In this document: positions 22,435 to 35,974 of the stretch, piece after piece
Layout of the letters: each line of letters starts with the position of its first letter
Numbering within the stretch: position 1 is the first letter of the stretch
NCBI GenBank assembly: GCA_019009955.1
Contig: CM032230.1
Span: 20,808,501-20,872,500, forward strand
Origin: Riptortus pedestris
Lineage: Eukaryota > Arthropoda > Insecta > Hemiptera > Alydidae
Direction: 5' to 3'
Length of the DNA: 64,000 nucleotides
Position numbers and translations under genes: made by a program
Notes under the pieces: generated by a model
The model's database searches: none
What the model saw: only the letters and a program-made list of their open reading frames with translations
Told to the model about the DNA's origin: nothing

Positions 22435-24610
22435 TTTTTGCTTCTTAACAAACTATGACTACCAATTGCCATCAACGGATCACGCCTCAATTATTATTAT
22501 GTGTTGCAGTTTTTGCTCCTTGCCATACTATGATGACTACCAATTGCCATCAGCGGCTCACGTCTCCATCATCATTATGCGTTTCAGTATTTGCCTCTTA
22601 CCAAACTATGATGACTACCAATTGCCATCAGCGGCTCACGTCTCCATCATTATTATGCGTATCACTATTTGCCTCTTACCAAACTATGATGACTACCAAT
22701 TGCCATCAGCGGCTCACGTCTCCATCATTATTATGCGTTTCAGTATTTGCCTCTTACCAAACTATGATGACTACCAATTGCCATCAACAGCACACTTACT
22801 TTCTACATTATTATTAGGCGTTTCAGTATTTGCCTCTTGCCAAACTATGATGCCTACCAATTGCTGTCAACGGTGCACTTCCTTTTTCAGTTTTTATAAG
22901 GCGTTTCAGTTTTGGCATCTTGTCCAAACTATGATGACTTCCAATTGTCATCAACTATACACTTCCTTTTTCAGTTTTTATAAGGCGTTTCAGTTCTTGT
23001 CTCTTATCAGAATATGATGACTACCAATCGCCATCAACGGCAAGCTTCCTTTTTCAGTTTTTATAAGGCGTTTCAGTTCTTGTCTCTTATCAGAATATGA
23101 TGACTACCAATCGCCATCAACGGCAAGCTTCCTTTTTCAGTTTTTATAAGGCGTTTCAGTTCTTGTCTCTTATCAGAATATGATGACTACCAATCGCCAT
23201 CAACGGCAAGCTTCCTTTTTCAGTTTTTATAAGGCGTTTCAGTTCTTGTCTCTTATCAGAATATGATGACTACCAATCGCCATCAACGGCAAGCTTAGTT
23301 TTTCAGTTTTTATGAGGCGTTTCAGTTCTTGTCTCTTATCAGAATATGATGACTACCAATCGCCATCAACGGCAAGCTTCCTTTTTCAGTTTTTATAAGG
23401 CGTTTCAGTTCTTGTCTCTTATCAGAATATGATGACTACCAATCGCCATCAACGGGCAAGCTTCCTTTTTCAGTTTTTATAAGGCGTTTCAGTTCTTGTC
23501 TCTTATCAGAATATGATGACTACCAATCGCCATCAACGGCAAGCTTCCTTTTTCAGTTTTTATAAGGCGTTTCAGTTCTTGTCTCTTATCAGAATATGAT
23601 GACTACCAATCGCCATCAACGGCAAGCTTAGTTTTTCAGTTTTTATGAGGCGTTTCAGTTCTTGTCTCTTATCAGAATATGATGACTACCAATCGCCATC
23701 AACGGCAAGCTTCCTTTTTCAGTTTTTATGAGGCGTTTCAGTTCTTGTCTCTTATCAGAATATGATGACTACCAATCGCCATCAACGGCAAGCTTCCTTT
23801 TTCAGTTTTTATAAGGCGTTTCAGTTCTTGTCTCTTATCAGAATATGATGACTACCAATCGCCATCAACGGCAAGCTTCCTTTTTCAGTTTTTATAAGGC
23901 GTTTCAGTTCTTGTCTCTTATCAGAATATGATGACTACCAATCGCCATCAACGGCAAGCTTCCTTTTTCAGTTTTTATAAGGCGTTTCAGTTCTTGTCTC
24001 TTATCAGAATATGATGACTACCAATCGCCATCAACGGCAAGCTTAGTTTTTCAGTTTTTATGAGGCGTTTCAGTTCTTGTCTCTTATCAGAATATGATGA
24101 CTACCAATCGCCATCAACGGCAAGCTTCCTTTTTCAGTTTTTATAAGGCGTTTCAGTTCTTGTCTCTTATCAGAATATGATGACTACCAATCGCCATCAA
24201 CGGCAAGCTTAGTTTTTCAGTTTTTATGAGGCGTTTCAGTTCTTGTCTCTTATCAGAATATGATGACTACCAATCGCCATCAACGGCAAGCTTCCTTTTT
24301 CAGTTTTTATAAGGCGTTTCAGTTCTTGTCTCTTATCAGAATATGATGACTACCAATCGCCATCAACGGCAAGCTTAGTTTTTCAGTTTTTATAAGGCGT
24401 TTCAGTTTTGGCATCTTGCCAAACTATGATGACTACCAATTGCCATCAACTATACACTTCCTTTTTCAGTTTTTATAAGGCGTTTCAGTTTTGGCATCTT
24501 GCCAAACTATGATGACTACCAATTGCCATCAACGGCAAGCTTCCTTTTTCAGTTTTTATGAAGCGTTTCAATTCTTGCCTCTCATCAAACTATGATGCCT
24601 ACCAATCCCA
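22435..24610. repeat. 83-bp tandem array with 78-bp variant edge
   Basis: Left part (about 22,440-22,800) has 78-bp units (CAAACTATGATGACTACCAA, TCAGCGGCTCACGTCTCCAT). From about 22,980 the unit is 83 bp (TCTCTTATCAGAATATGATG, TACCAATCGCCATCAACGGC, AAGCTTCCTTTTTCAG), repeated with near-identity about 17 times. The last units (24,400-24,600) return to the AACTATGATG type. Variants with AAGCTTAGTTTTTCAG and TATGAGGCG recur at about 23,295, 23,628, 24,043 and 24,209. Open frames over 22,325-23,017 exist only because 78 is a multiple of 3. Confidence 0.95.
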
Positions 24611-25297
24611 TGAACCCAACATGAATGCAATTCCCTTCAAGGTGATATTGAGATTAGGCTATGATGCGAATGCTCAGAAAGCAATTGCCGAGAATTGACT
24701 AAATATCAAGCTACCTGCAGAATTGAAAGATCTCTACAAATTGAAATCAGAGTTACTGTCATTGTCATTTTAAAAACGGTTTTGTTCCTAAAATACTGTC
24801 ACTGAGTAATAACAAATTTAAACTTATGTGAAGTTATAATTACCGTATGTACGCATTAAACTTTACGTGAAAACGACTTCTACAACATTTATTATTTGGC
24901 GTTTTAGTGATGTAATGTTCTACCAGAAATATTTCGTTAAATATAAATTTCTTAAACAAAACAATGACAAAGGGGATTGAAAGTGCTGGGGAGGTGTACC
25001 CATTTACGTTTGCTAATTATTAACATTGATCCGATAATATGTTTACACATGACAGAGCATAAAGTAAGTACAACAATGAATACTAAGTTTCTTCCTCAGT
25101 TATTTATACTTTAATCATTAATTTAAGTAAACTTTATTTTTATTCATCGAGGCTAAAAATTCGAGAATTTCCGAATAGTTAAATGGATAAATAGTAAGCT
25201 TAAGACTTCAGACAAGAAGTGAAAAAATATTGTGCATAGCCAAGCCAAAAAAGAAAATTACAATCAATGTTCAGACTCAGACCTTAGCTAGTATCTG

Positions 25298-25302
<5 letters not shown>
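24611..25302. other. unique AT-rich sequence
   Basis: No recognised feature between the tandem array and the compound microsatellite. Confidence 0.4.
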
Positions 25303-25341
<39 letters not shown>

Positions 25342-25354
25342 ATAGAGAGAGACA

Positions 25355-25441
<87 letters not shown>
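25303..25441. repeat. compound microsatellite (TA)n(GT)n(GA)n
   Basis: (TA)n at 25,303-25,334, (GT)n at 25,355-25,376 and (GA)n at 25,376-25,441. Confidence 0.95.
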
Positions 25442-25446
<5 letters not shown>

Positions 25447-25484
25447 GTGATGAAAATGCACACTATACAAATATTCAATCACGT

Positions 25485-27715
25485 AGAAAAATTAATATTT
25501 AATACAAAACACGCAAACTGGGAGGCTTTAAAAAATAATAATTCGTGACACTTAGGAGAATACCAAACAGAAAACATTGATTCCGCGGTATCAAAATTTT
25601 CTAATGGCATTATTGCTGCATACAAGGAATGTCTTCCTGTTGTCGAACAGCGACGAAAACAAAAAAAAATACATCTTAAGACATTATATTATCAACAAAG
25701 AAGAATGTACTCAGTCACCGTAATGAAAGAAAAGAAGGAATCTTGACAACGATTCATAGAAAAGGAATGCCAAGACAAGCCATGGGGAAAAGAATACAGA
25801 AGTACGATGCACTTCCAGTCAGTGAAAACCCTATACTACACCATATCACTCACAAATAGTAATACGATGACTGCAAAAGACACAATCGAAGAAATCCTCT
25901 CGAAGACATACATAAATGACAACCTTCAAAATGAAAAACCTGTCCAAACATTTATGAGAAACTACACAATTGATCCTCCAGAAACTCAAAACGCAGTTCC
26001 TTGGGACAAGCTTGACGTCGAAATGGCCATTAATTCAATTAAAACCGGAAAAGCTGCAGGTCCAGACATGATTAAAGGTTTAGTAATTAAAAAATGCAAA
26101 CAGAGCTTGCTCGATCCACTACATGCCATATTCAATCGATGTTTGGAAGAAGGTGTCTTCCTTACCCTTTGGAAAGAATCTGAAGTGATAGCCATTTTCA
26201 AGCCTGGCAAATATGAAGTGATCGATGCAAATTGCTACCGGCCAATCTGCCTTCTCCCCATATTCCGTTAAATATTAGACAAACTTATTTTAAGTTCACT
26301 CAGCGTTGCAACCCAATCCAGATTCCAGTTAGGTTGTACTAAAGGAAGATCTACTACGGATGCTATAAACTATGTATAATTTCACTGACATCAAACTCTA
26401 AATATGTTTTTTGTAGTATTCTACGCTGTATCAGGAGCATTTAACAACTTATGGTGGCCTTCCTTACTCCACGAGCTGAAGAAAATGAAGTGCCCTAAAA
26501 ACATTTACGATCTCCTTAAAAACTATTTTCCTGACAGGAAAGTATTCGTCAATATACCAAGCAGTAAAATAATAAAACTTGTAGAAAGGGGTGTACCATA
26601 AGGATCTGTTTTCGGCCCTGACGGCTGGAAAATAATGAATCGAGTTTTATAACTAATAGTGGACGCAGGACTAACACCACTTACTTTTATGGATGACTTA
26701 GGAGTATATTTGAGGCAGAGTTGAGAAGCGAGATAGAAATTAAAGCTTCACTCGCTACTAATATCATCCTGGAGTGATGTGAAAATAATAAGCTGAGTCA
26801 CAATGCAAATAAATTCTTAAAAGGAAAACTAAATAAAAAATCCCCCCCAAAAAGCAGTATTGGTGGAGTACCAATTAAGCCTGCCAAGGGAGTTAAATAT
26901 TTAGGAGTGACAATTGGCGAACATCTTACTTGCATCCAATATATAAAACAGCTCCAGAGTAAAAGTGAATATGAAATATACACGATTAAATTGTCTGGCA
27001 GGAAAAACATGGTGCCTAAATTATAAATGTAGAAATATATTATATAAGGCATAATTCCTTCCCATAGCTTTATATAGTACTAATAGTTGGGAGAACACAG
27101 CCTTACTAGAAATGAGAAAAATCTTACAACAAGAGCGTACTGCACAATATCCACCGATGCATTCCAAGTAATAGCGGGACAATTACCTATTGACCTTGAA
27201 CTTCAGCTGAGGGTCGCAAAATATAACTTGAAACGTGGTTTACTAGCAAAGATTGCAAATAGCGTATTTGTAGTAAACACGGGCGACTAAAGGAAATCAT
27301 CCCTGCCATGAGAAGAGTGTCCATGGTACAATGGCAACGCCGCTGGGACTCTTCAACCAAAGGAAGATGGACACATCAGTTCTTCCCACTAGTCAAACAA
27401 AGAATGGAGGCCACCTGGTACGTTCCAGACTTCTGGACAACTCAGATAATCTCAGTGCATGGCAATATTAACGCCAAACTACATACATTCAAAAGGAAGG
27501 AAAATCCTAAATGCAAGTGCGGAGAAATCGAAGATGCGGGCCATATATTACTGGACTGCACTTACTATACAAGAGAAAGACTAGAATTAGCAGAAGTCTC
27601 CCTTCTTGAATGGCCTCCAACAGCTCTAAAAGAACTTGTTGAAAACAAAGAAATTTTTATAGCGTTTAAGAAATTTACTACTAGTGTATTAAATAAAAAA
27701 AATAGTAATAAGTAA
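25485..27715 (+). mobile_element. degenerate R1-type non-LTR retrotransposon
   Basis: ORF2-like remains in several frames. Order: end of the endonuclease (NTKHANWEALK near 25,500; a frame with AAYKECLPVV near 25,620); RT start (AAGPDMIKG near 26,055; YRPICLLP near 26,240); GAFNNLWWPSLLHELK at about 26,434; RGVP near 26,590, where QGS is reached through a stop; catalytic box FMDDLG near 26,685; then TISTDAFQVIAGQLPIDLEL at about 27,140 and a C-terminal zinc knuckle CKC...H...C at about 27,510-27,560, closed by a stop at 27,713-27,715. These blocks are typical of the R1/TRAS group. Stops and frameshifts at several points show it is dead; the 5' part is missing. Confidence 0.85.
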
Positions 27716-28646
<931 letters not shown>

Positions 28647-28732
28647 GTTCGTCACGAAGGGGATGCGTAAACTAAGCACATTTCCCAAGTGTTGGTAAAA
28701 CACACCAGAGATCTCATCTGCTTATTCTGACT
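28647..28732 (-). mobile_element. family A 3' terminus, fragment
   Basis: GTTCGTCACGAAGGGGATG, AAACTAAGCACATTTCCC, then unrelated sequence. Immediately followed by a full copy in the same orientation. Confidence 0.7.
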
Positions 28733-28741
28733 GAAAAAAAA

Positions 28742-29342
28742 GTCCGTCACGCAGGGGCTAAATAAAGTAACGAAATTTCCACGTATTGTTTTACATTATT
28801 GAAATTTCACGAGCTAGATACGGAAACGGCCGAACTAGATATTGCCGGAAACCCGTGACTAGGATTGAAGTATGTCGATGTCATCTCGTTTGTCTGTTAT
28901 GTGGACTCACATAATATAAATGCAAATATCTCGTTCAATATTCAAGATAGATAATAAATGTATAGAACAATATTAACAATACATTTCATTTGCAATAAGA
29001 TTGCTTCTTTAAAATGTTTCGATCCGACATATAGTAACGGAGGCATTTCAACCCCCCTCCCTCTCCCACTGGTCCCATTTCAGCCATTAACAAACTTGAT
29101 CGAAATATCGAGTTTGGTAACGATCAAGTAAAAATTGCGCCCGCTAGAACATTAACAAACATATATATATATATATATATATAAAATTTTGACATACCTC
29201 ATTTTCGTCATCTCCTGGGTAGGATTGATGGACCTAGGTCCTCCTGGATGGGTAGGGTTATGAGTACGACCTCAATAGCTGATTAAGGTACCTCAATAGC
29301 TTGATTAAGGGACCCCAATAGCTCCCTTAAGATAAATCTGCT
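28742..29342 (-). mobile_element. family A element, full length
   Basis: GTCCGTCACGCAGGGGC after eight A residues; core; (TA)n at 29,161-29,182; AAATTTTGACATACCTC; ends AAATCTGCT. Near the right end a short unit with CTCAATAGCT and GATTAAGG is repeated three times (29,269-29,335). Confidence 0.85.
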
Positions 29343-29528
29343 AATACGAATTACTCGGTAAATATTTGAGATACGTAAAAATGCATAGAAAAACAATTGT
29401 AGAATTAACTAGTATTGTAGAAATTAGTAGTTTTAACTACATTGGCTCTAAGCCTTTTACGATACCAGTCATAATCACGAAGGTTGTTTAGATTTTCGAA
29501 TCCCAATTCCAGGTTGAGCCAATAAAAA

Positions 29529-30199
29529 GTCCGTCACGCAGGGGCTGCGTTAACTAAGCAGATTTCCTACTTATACCACGTATACAATTTTTCGATCCGA
29601 CGCATAATAACGGAGATATTAAGAATTTTGGAAATTCTCTCCCTCTTAACTTCCCCCTCCCTCTGGTCCGATTTCAGCCTGAAATCTCATAAAATTATTG
29701 ATGACTGAAACGGTTAAACATCGATTATGGTAGACAGTTAACAAAGATTTTCGAGACAAGAACGTAAAGTCTTCATGGCGTCAACGCACAACGAATTTCT
29801 ATGAATCTCGCATAATAAATGTCTCTTGAAAAAAATATTTTGTATTTGAGCTTATAACAAAAAGCTTCATGTTATAATGACTTATTGTAAATATGTCTTG
29901 ATTAGGAGTTGGGGTTTACTTAACGGATGGAAATTAAAAAATTCATATATCTCCGTTAATACTCATGACAGAGAAAATATGTATACAACATTTAAATGTA
30001 TTTTAAATTGCAATAAGATTGGTTCTATACATTCTTTCGATCCGACGTATTATAACGGAGATATATAATCTGTCCCTCCCTCCCACTGATCCAATTTCAA
30101 CCATTAACGAACTTGATCTTTATTTTTACGTTAAACGATTAAATTTTGAGTTTTGATAAAGATCAAACAACAATTGTGACCTTTAGTAGAGTGTTCACA

Positions 30200-30279
<80 letters not shown>

Positions 30280-30395
30280 ACAGTTTTTAAGGGATCTCGC
30301 GTCATTTTAATTATTTCCTGGGGATGATCGATTGAAGTTTTCGAAAATTTCGTCGAGTAAGAATCAACAGACGAAGTTGGCGAATCTGCGCTACA
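29529..30395 (-). mobile_element. family A element, long form, composite
   Basis: Intact GTCCGTCACGCAGGGGCTG end, then a core that appears twice (29,580-29,690 and 29,900-30,150) around a long-form module (ACGAATTTCTATGAATCTCG, GTTGGGGTTTACTTAACGG). It continues with (TA)n(TG)n at 30,205-30,276 and a decayed 5' end (GCGTCATTTTAATTATTTCC ... GGCGAATCTGCGCT). Confidence 0.65.
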
Positions 30396-30399
30396 GGAA

Positions 30400-30780
30400 T
30401 GATTTATTTGTTTAACTGAAATTTACATAAAACGTTTAACAATCACAAATTTAAACAATATTTGATATTTAAACTCCCAATAAAGTGGATCATGATATAA
30501 TAGCTTATTGTTAATAAGACACGAGTAGGTAGAGGGGGGTTTACAGAAGGCTGAAAACTATAATATGCAAATATCTAGTACATTCATAATACAGAAAATA
30601 CGTATATGAAATCACCGATAGGCAATTAAATTTTGAAATAAGAGAGGCTCTATACAATTTTTCTATACGACGAATTATAACTAAGATAATTTGAATATTC
30701 GAAATCCCCCCTCTGAACTCGATTTTTTTAATTTTACATAAAACACATATATCGTTAAACAGACAAAATCTGTGATAGAA
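30400..30780 (-). mobile_element. family A core fragment
   Basis: Minus-orientation long-form core (AAACTCCCAATAAAGTGG, GACACGAGTAGGTAGAG, GGCAATTAAATTTTG) that stops near the next (TA)n tract, where an opposite-orientation copy starts. Confidence 0.6.
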
Positions 30781-30812
30781 AGAGATTTATATATATATAT
30801 ATATATATATAT

Positions 30813-31281
30813 ACTGTTAACGCTCTAGCGGTCGCAATTTTTGTTTGTTCGTTACCAAACTCGAAATTTAATCGTTTTATGTAAAAAGAAAGATCAAGTT
30901 CGTTAATGGCTGAAATCGGACCAGTAGGAGGGGGGATTTTTGAAAATTCGAAATATCTCCGTTATTATGCGTCGGATCGAAAAATCGTATTGAACCAATC
31001 TTATTGCAAATTAAATTTACTATAAATATTGTTCTATACATTTATTCTCTTTCTTGAATATTAAGCGAGATATTTGCCATTGTATTCTGTGTATGATCGG
31101 CTGGGGTCGGCTATGTTCGGGACGTTCCGCCGAGAGCTCTGACGGACGTTTCCATAACTACTCGTCTCTCTTGAATAGGTTTAGAGATACGTTACTACAA
31201 CAGTTGTTATTGGGCAGATTTATGTACTGTATAAATTCACGTGGGAAATCTGCTTAGTTTACGCAGCCCCTGCGTGACGGA
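30813..31281 (+). mobile_element. family A element, 3' part
   Basis: Starts at (TA)n (30,790-30,812) with CTGTTAACGCTCTAGCGG and ends GCGTGACGGAT. The sequence after it, ATTTTCGTCAACTACTAGG, is itself the interior of family A (consensus CATTTTCGTCATCTCCTGGG), so this copy probably inserted into another copy at the same T4 site as the copy at 59,079. Confidence 0.8.
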
Positions 31282-31319
31282 TATTTTCGTCAACTACTAG
31301 GCAGTAATTCCATAAATTG

Positions 31320-34300
31320 GAAATAGCATTAAGAGTTAAATCTCACTAGCCATGAGAACATGCATAATATGAATTTTAAGTGATGATCATTAACAAGAAA
31401 TATGAAATGGCATAATAAGATAAACCCATTGAGGTTTATCTTATTAGTAATCGAAACAAACTGAATACGAATCAGGAGTTGCATTTAGTACCTTAAATTG
31501 AAAATAGCATAATTATTTAAACCTCAGTAGCAATATCAAATAACAATATCTGAATTTGGGTTTTGAGGGTCAGTGGACCACCTTCAATTGAAATTGGCAT
31601 CATGTGTACAATCCCGATATAAATAGAAACCAACTGAATATAAATCTGGAGTGATGAAAGAAGCTTAAATTGAAAATCGCAAAGGACTGAATATAAATCT
31701 GGAGTAGCATGTAATACCTTAAATTTAAAATAATCTTAAACATCAATAGTAGCATCTAACAGCATCCGAATATGGATCTTGAATGATGTAAGAAGCTTAA
31801 ATTGAAAATAACAACGGACTGAATATAAATCTGGAGTAGCATGTAATACCTTAAATTTAAAATAATCTTAAACATCAATAGTAGCAACTAACAGCATCGG
31901 AATATGGATCTTGAGTGATGAAAGAAGCTTAAATTGAAAATCGCAACGAACTGAATATAAATCTGGAGTAGCATGTAATACCTTAAATTTAAAATAATCT
32001 TAAACATCAATAGTAGCATCTAACAGCATCGGAATATGGATCTTGAGTGATGAAAGAAGCTTAAATTGAAAATCGCAACGGACTGAATATAAATCTGGAG
32101 TAGCATGTAATACCTTAAATTTAAAATAATCTTAAACATCAATAGTAGCATCTAACAGCATCGGAATATGGATCTTGAGTGATGAAAGAAGCTTAAATTG
32201 AAAATCGCAACGAACTGAATATAAATCTGGAGTAGCATGTAATACCTTAAATTTAAAATAATCTTAAACATCAATAGTAGCAACTAACAGCATCGGAATA
32301 TGGATCTTGAGTGATGAAAGAAGCTTAAATTGAAAATCGCAACGAACTGAATATAAATCTGGAGTAGCATGTAATACCTTAAATTTAAAATAATCTTAAA
32401 CATCAATAGTAGCATCTAACATCATCGGAATATGGATCTTGAGTGATGAAAGGAGCTTAAATTGAAAATCGCAACGAACTGAATATAAATCTGGAGTAGC
32501 ATGTAATACCTTAAATTTAAAATAATCTTAAACATCAATAGTAGCATCTAACAGCATCGGAATATGGATCTTGAGTGATGAAAGAAGCTTAAATTGAAAA
32601 TCGCAACGAACTGAATATAAATCTGGAGTAGCATGTAATACCTTAAATTTAAAATAATCTTAAACATCAATAGTAGCATCTAACATCATCGGAATATGGA
32701 TCTTGAGTGATGAAAGAAGCTTAAATTGAAAATAGCAATGGACTGAATATAAATCTGGAGTAGCATGTAATACCTTAAATTTAAAATAATCTTAAACATC
32801 AATAGTAGCAACTAACAGCATCGGAATATGGATCTTGAGTGATGAAAGAAGCTTAAATTGAAAATCGCAACGAACTGAATATAAATCTGGAGTAGCATGT
32901 AATACCTTAAATTTAAAATAATCTTAAACATCAATAGTAGCAACTAACAGCATCGGAATATGGATCTTGAGTGATGAAAGAAGCTTAAATTGAAAATCGC
33001 AACGAACTGAATATAAATCTGGAGTAGTAGTACTTTAAATTGAAAATAACATTATGCAGTGTATTTCAAAAGCAATGTCTGAATATGGATCTTAAGTGAT
33101 AATGAAGTCTTAAATTGAAAATCGCATTATGACTACAACTTCAATATAAATCGAAATAAATTGAATATTTATCTCGAATACCTTAAATAAAAAAAAGAAT
33201 TATGAGTTAAAATTAATAGTGACTAACAACAAATGAATATGGATCTTGAGTGATGGTGAAGAACCTTAAATTGAAAATCGCATCACCACTACAAACTTAA
33301 TTATAAATAAAAACCAACTGAATATGGTTCTGGAGTAGCATGAATTGAAAATAGCATTATTATTTAAACCTCAATATCATGATGAATTAAATTAATAATT
33401 AATAAATTGAAAAAAAAACGCATCATGATTATAACCTCAATATAAATCGAAACAAGCTGAATATTTATCTGTAGTAGCATAAAGTCATTATGTTATTTTA
33501 AATTTAAGTTACCTTAAGTACCTAGCACCTAGTACCTTAAATTGAAAATAGCATTATGAATTATATTTCAAAAGTAGCACTAACAACATTTGAATATGGG
33601 TCTTAAGTGAAAATGAAGAGTTTTAAATTGAAAATCGCATAATGACTACGATCTCAATATAAATCCAAACAGAATATTTATCTGGATTAGCAATAGTACC
33701 TTAAATTAAATATATCATTACGCGATAAAATTAATAGCAACTGACATCTACTGAATATGGATCTTGAGTAATGCTAAAGAAGCATTAATAGAAAATGGCT
33801 AGAAAAAGAATATGGGGAGTAGCACCTAGTACCTTAAATTGAAAATAACATTATGAATTATGTTTCAAGAGTAGCACTACATTTGAATATGGGTCTTAAG
33901 TGAAAATGAAGTCTTAAATTGAAAATCGCATAATGACTACAATCTCAATATAAATTCAAACAGAATATTTATCTGGATTAGTACCTTAAATTAAATATAT
34001 CATTACGAGTTAAAATTAATAGCAACTGACATCTACTGAATATGGATCTTAAGTGATGAAGAACCTTAAATTGAAAATCGTATCATAAGTACAACCTCAA
34101 CGTAAAAACGAACTGAATATGACTGGAGTAGTATGTAGTGCCGTGAATTGAAAATAGCATTATGAGCTAAACCTTTATGGTTGCAATTAACAAAATTTGG
34201 ATTTGGATCTTCAGTGGCGGTTAAGAATCATAAATTGAAAATCGCATTATAAGTTAATCCTTAATGTTATAAAACCAAACAAAATATAAATCTGGAGTAG

Positions 34301-34345
34301 TATGTAGTACCTTAAATTGAAAATAAAATTATTAGTTAAGTCTGA
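31320..34345. repeat. 132-bp dimeric satellite with degenerate flanks
   Basis: Core array about 31,650-33,030: ten nearly identical 132-bp units, phase marker AATAGTAGCA at 31,745, 31,877, 32,009, 32,141, 32,273, 32,405, 32,537, 32,669, 32,801 and 32,933. Each unit holds two related halves, GAATATGGATCTTGAGTGAT (53 bp) and GAATATAAATCTGGAGTAGC (79 bp), both leading to CTTAAATT-A/G-AAAAT. On both sides (31,320-31,640; 33,040-34,345) the same halves continue, about 70-85 bp each, strongly diverged. Confidence 0.95.
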
Positions 34346-34361
34346 ATAGTAATCGGAAGAA

Positions 34362-34420
<59 letters not shown>

Positions 34421-34425
<5 letters not shown>

Positions 34426-35398
34426 AATCTCTGTCTGTACATTGATTTTTTTTCGCGAAACTTCACGATAACTTTTCGTTTCACGTCATAGACACCATAA
34501 GTGCATTTTGTTTCTTTCGCGTATGTTTGTTTGTTTCTTACCTTTTCACGCATAAACGGCTGAACCGAATATTATGAAACTTGGTATGTATATATACTAG
34601 CCCACCTTAAACTTTAGGATATACTAATATTCTCTGAGACGAACAGAAGTTGGGGTTATAAAGTAGGCCTGAAATTAAAAATAGTGATATTTCGTTTTCT
34701 ATTGGTTTTCTGCAAATATGCACATGTCAAAAGTTGTTTATTTTGTTATATAAAGTAACTTTTGTTATATTCACTTTTGTCGCATAACAAAAAATGAACG
34801 AGATATACACCATAAACTAATGCGGGAGCCAACTATTTTATTGGGCACTAACGGTTGAACCGAATTTAACAAAACTCTGTACGTGAATTAGCATTAATTT
34901 ATAAATTTTAATATAGCTTATAATCATGGAATTATAAGCTAGATTAAAATTTATAGGTTCAAACGGGAGTGGCGGTTAAAAGGGAGGTCTGAAATAAAAA
35001 TTTGCGACATGTCATTTTCTATTTTTTTTTCGGTTAAGATGTATCTAAAACAGCTGTCATCATTAAGCTTTGGACAGCATCAAGGGAAAGGAACTTTAAT
35101 TCATCCATGGTTTGGAAGACAGAATACATACTATGTTCTTTACGTTATGAAAAAACCTACATGCACAGGAGACGGAAAATAAAATAATATTAGAAGAGTG
35201 ATGTCTTAAATAACAAATAATTTTTTTTTTTAAAACCGTCGTTATATAAATTATATAAGAATGCAATTTCAACACATATATATAAAACCTGTGATGGGGA
35301 AATGTCAAAATATTGTGGAAAGTAAAGCCTTGCCAAAAAAATACCACCTTTATTCAGCCTAAAATGATTTCCCGGGCGAAGCCGGGTACCTTAGCTAG
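34421..35398 (+). mobile_element. Helitron-like family B, copy B2
   Basis: Starts right after (TA)n (34,368-34,420) with TTGTAATCTCTGTCTGTAC. A shorter TTTG stretch, ACGCATAAACGGCTGAACCG, and the same internal modules as B1 with a T-rich insertion near 35,220. Ends with hairpin CCCGG/CCGGG and TACCTTAGCTAG before T. Confidence 0.75.
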
Positions 35399-35414
35399 TA
35401 TATATATATATATA

Positions 35415-35466
35415 CTAGCTAGGGACCCGGCTTCGCCCGTCAAATCATTTTAGGCTGAATGAAGGT

Positions 35467-35470
<4 letters not shown>
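35415..35470 (-). mobile_element. Helitron-like family B, 3' end only (B3)
   Basis: Inverted copy of the last 56 bp of B2 (CTAGCTAGGGACCCGGCTTC...CTGAATGAAGGTGG), separated from B2 by 16 bp of TA repeat and followed by (TA)n to 35,508. It places two 3' ends tail to tail. Confidence 0.85.
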
Positions 35471-35508
<38 letters not shown>

Positions 35509-35511
<3 letters not shown>

Positions 35512-35970
35512 GCTTACTCCAAATCGCCCTGATTGAGATCGCTGAGGAATGTGTTCACTCAAACCGCTGAATCATCTTGTTGGAACCAAGTGTCCTGACA
35601 TACAAGTCCTGATCATCTAACGAAGAACAATGCAATGCCAACACATAAGGTACGACAATTAAACAACTAAGCGTTTACCGGCTATCAGCCGAAAACTAAT
35701 TTTGCAGTAATATCATAAGTCGAATATAATTCAGAAGAGGTCACTAACACGGTTAAGATAGTAGGATAGCTATATAAATGTAGGACGGCTAGAGCTATAA
35801 AAAATTAAATCGTACGAAAAATTAGATCATTGGAAAAGATAGAAATAAATGCCTTCAGTGAAATAAACGAGACCACCAAAATCAAAAATAATCATAAATA
35901 TATTCCATTAATATTCCAGCTACAGAAAAAAAAGTTGATGACAAGATTGGTTTGGAACATAAACTGACTT
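35509..35970. other. unique sequence
   Basis: No recognised feature. Confidence 0.4.
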
Positions 35971-35974
35971 TTAC

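Noticed and set aside
22325..23017. 230-codon plus-strand open frame with 26-residue repeats, plus an overlapping 120-codon frame
   Set aside because: It is the 78-bp tandem array read through; two frames are open at once and the array becomes 83 bp (frame-breaking) further on. No sign of coding selection.
31320..34345. CRISPR-like array
   Set aside because: Whole units repeat without unique spacers, and the sequence is clearly eukaryotic; it is a satellite.
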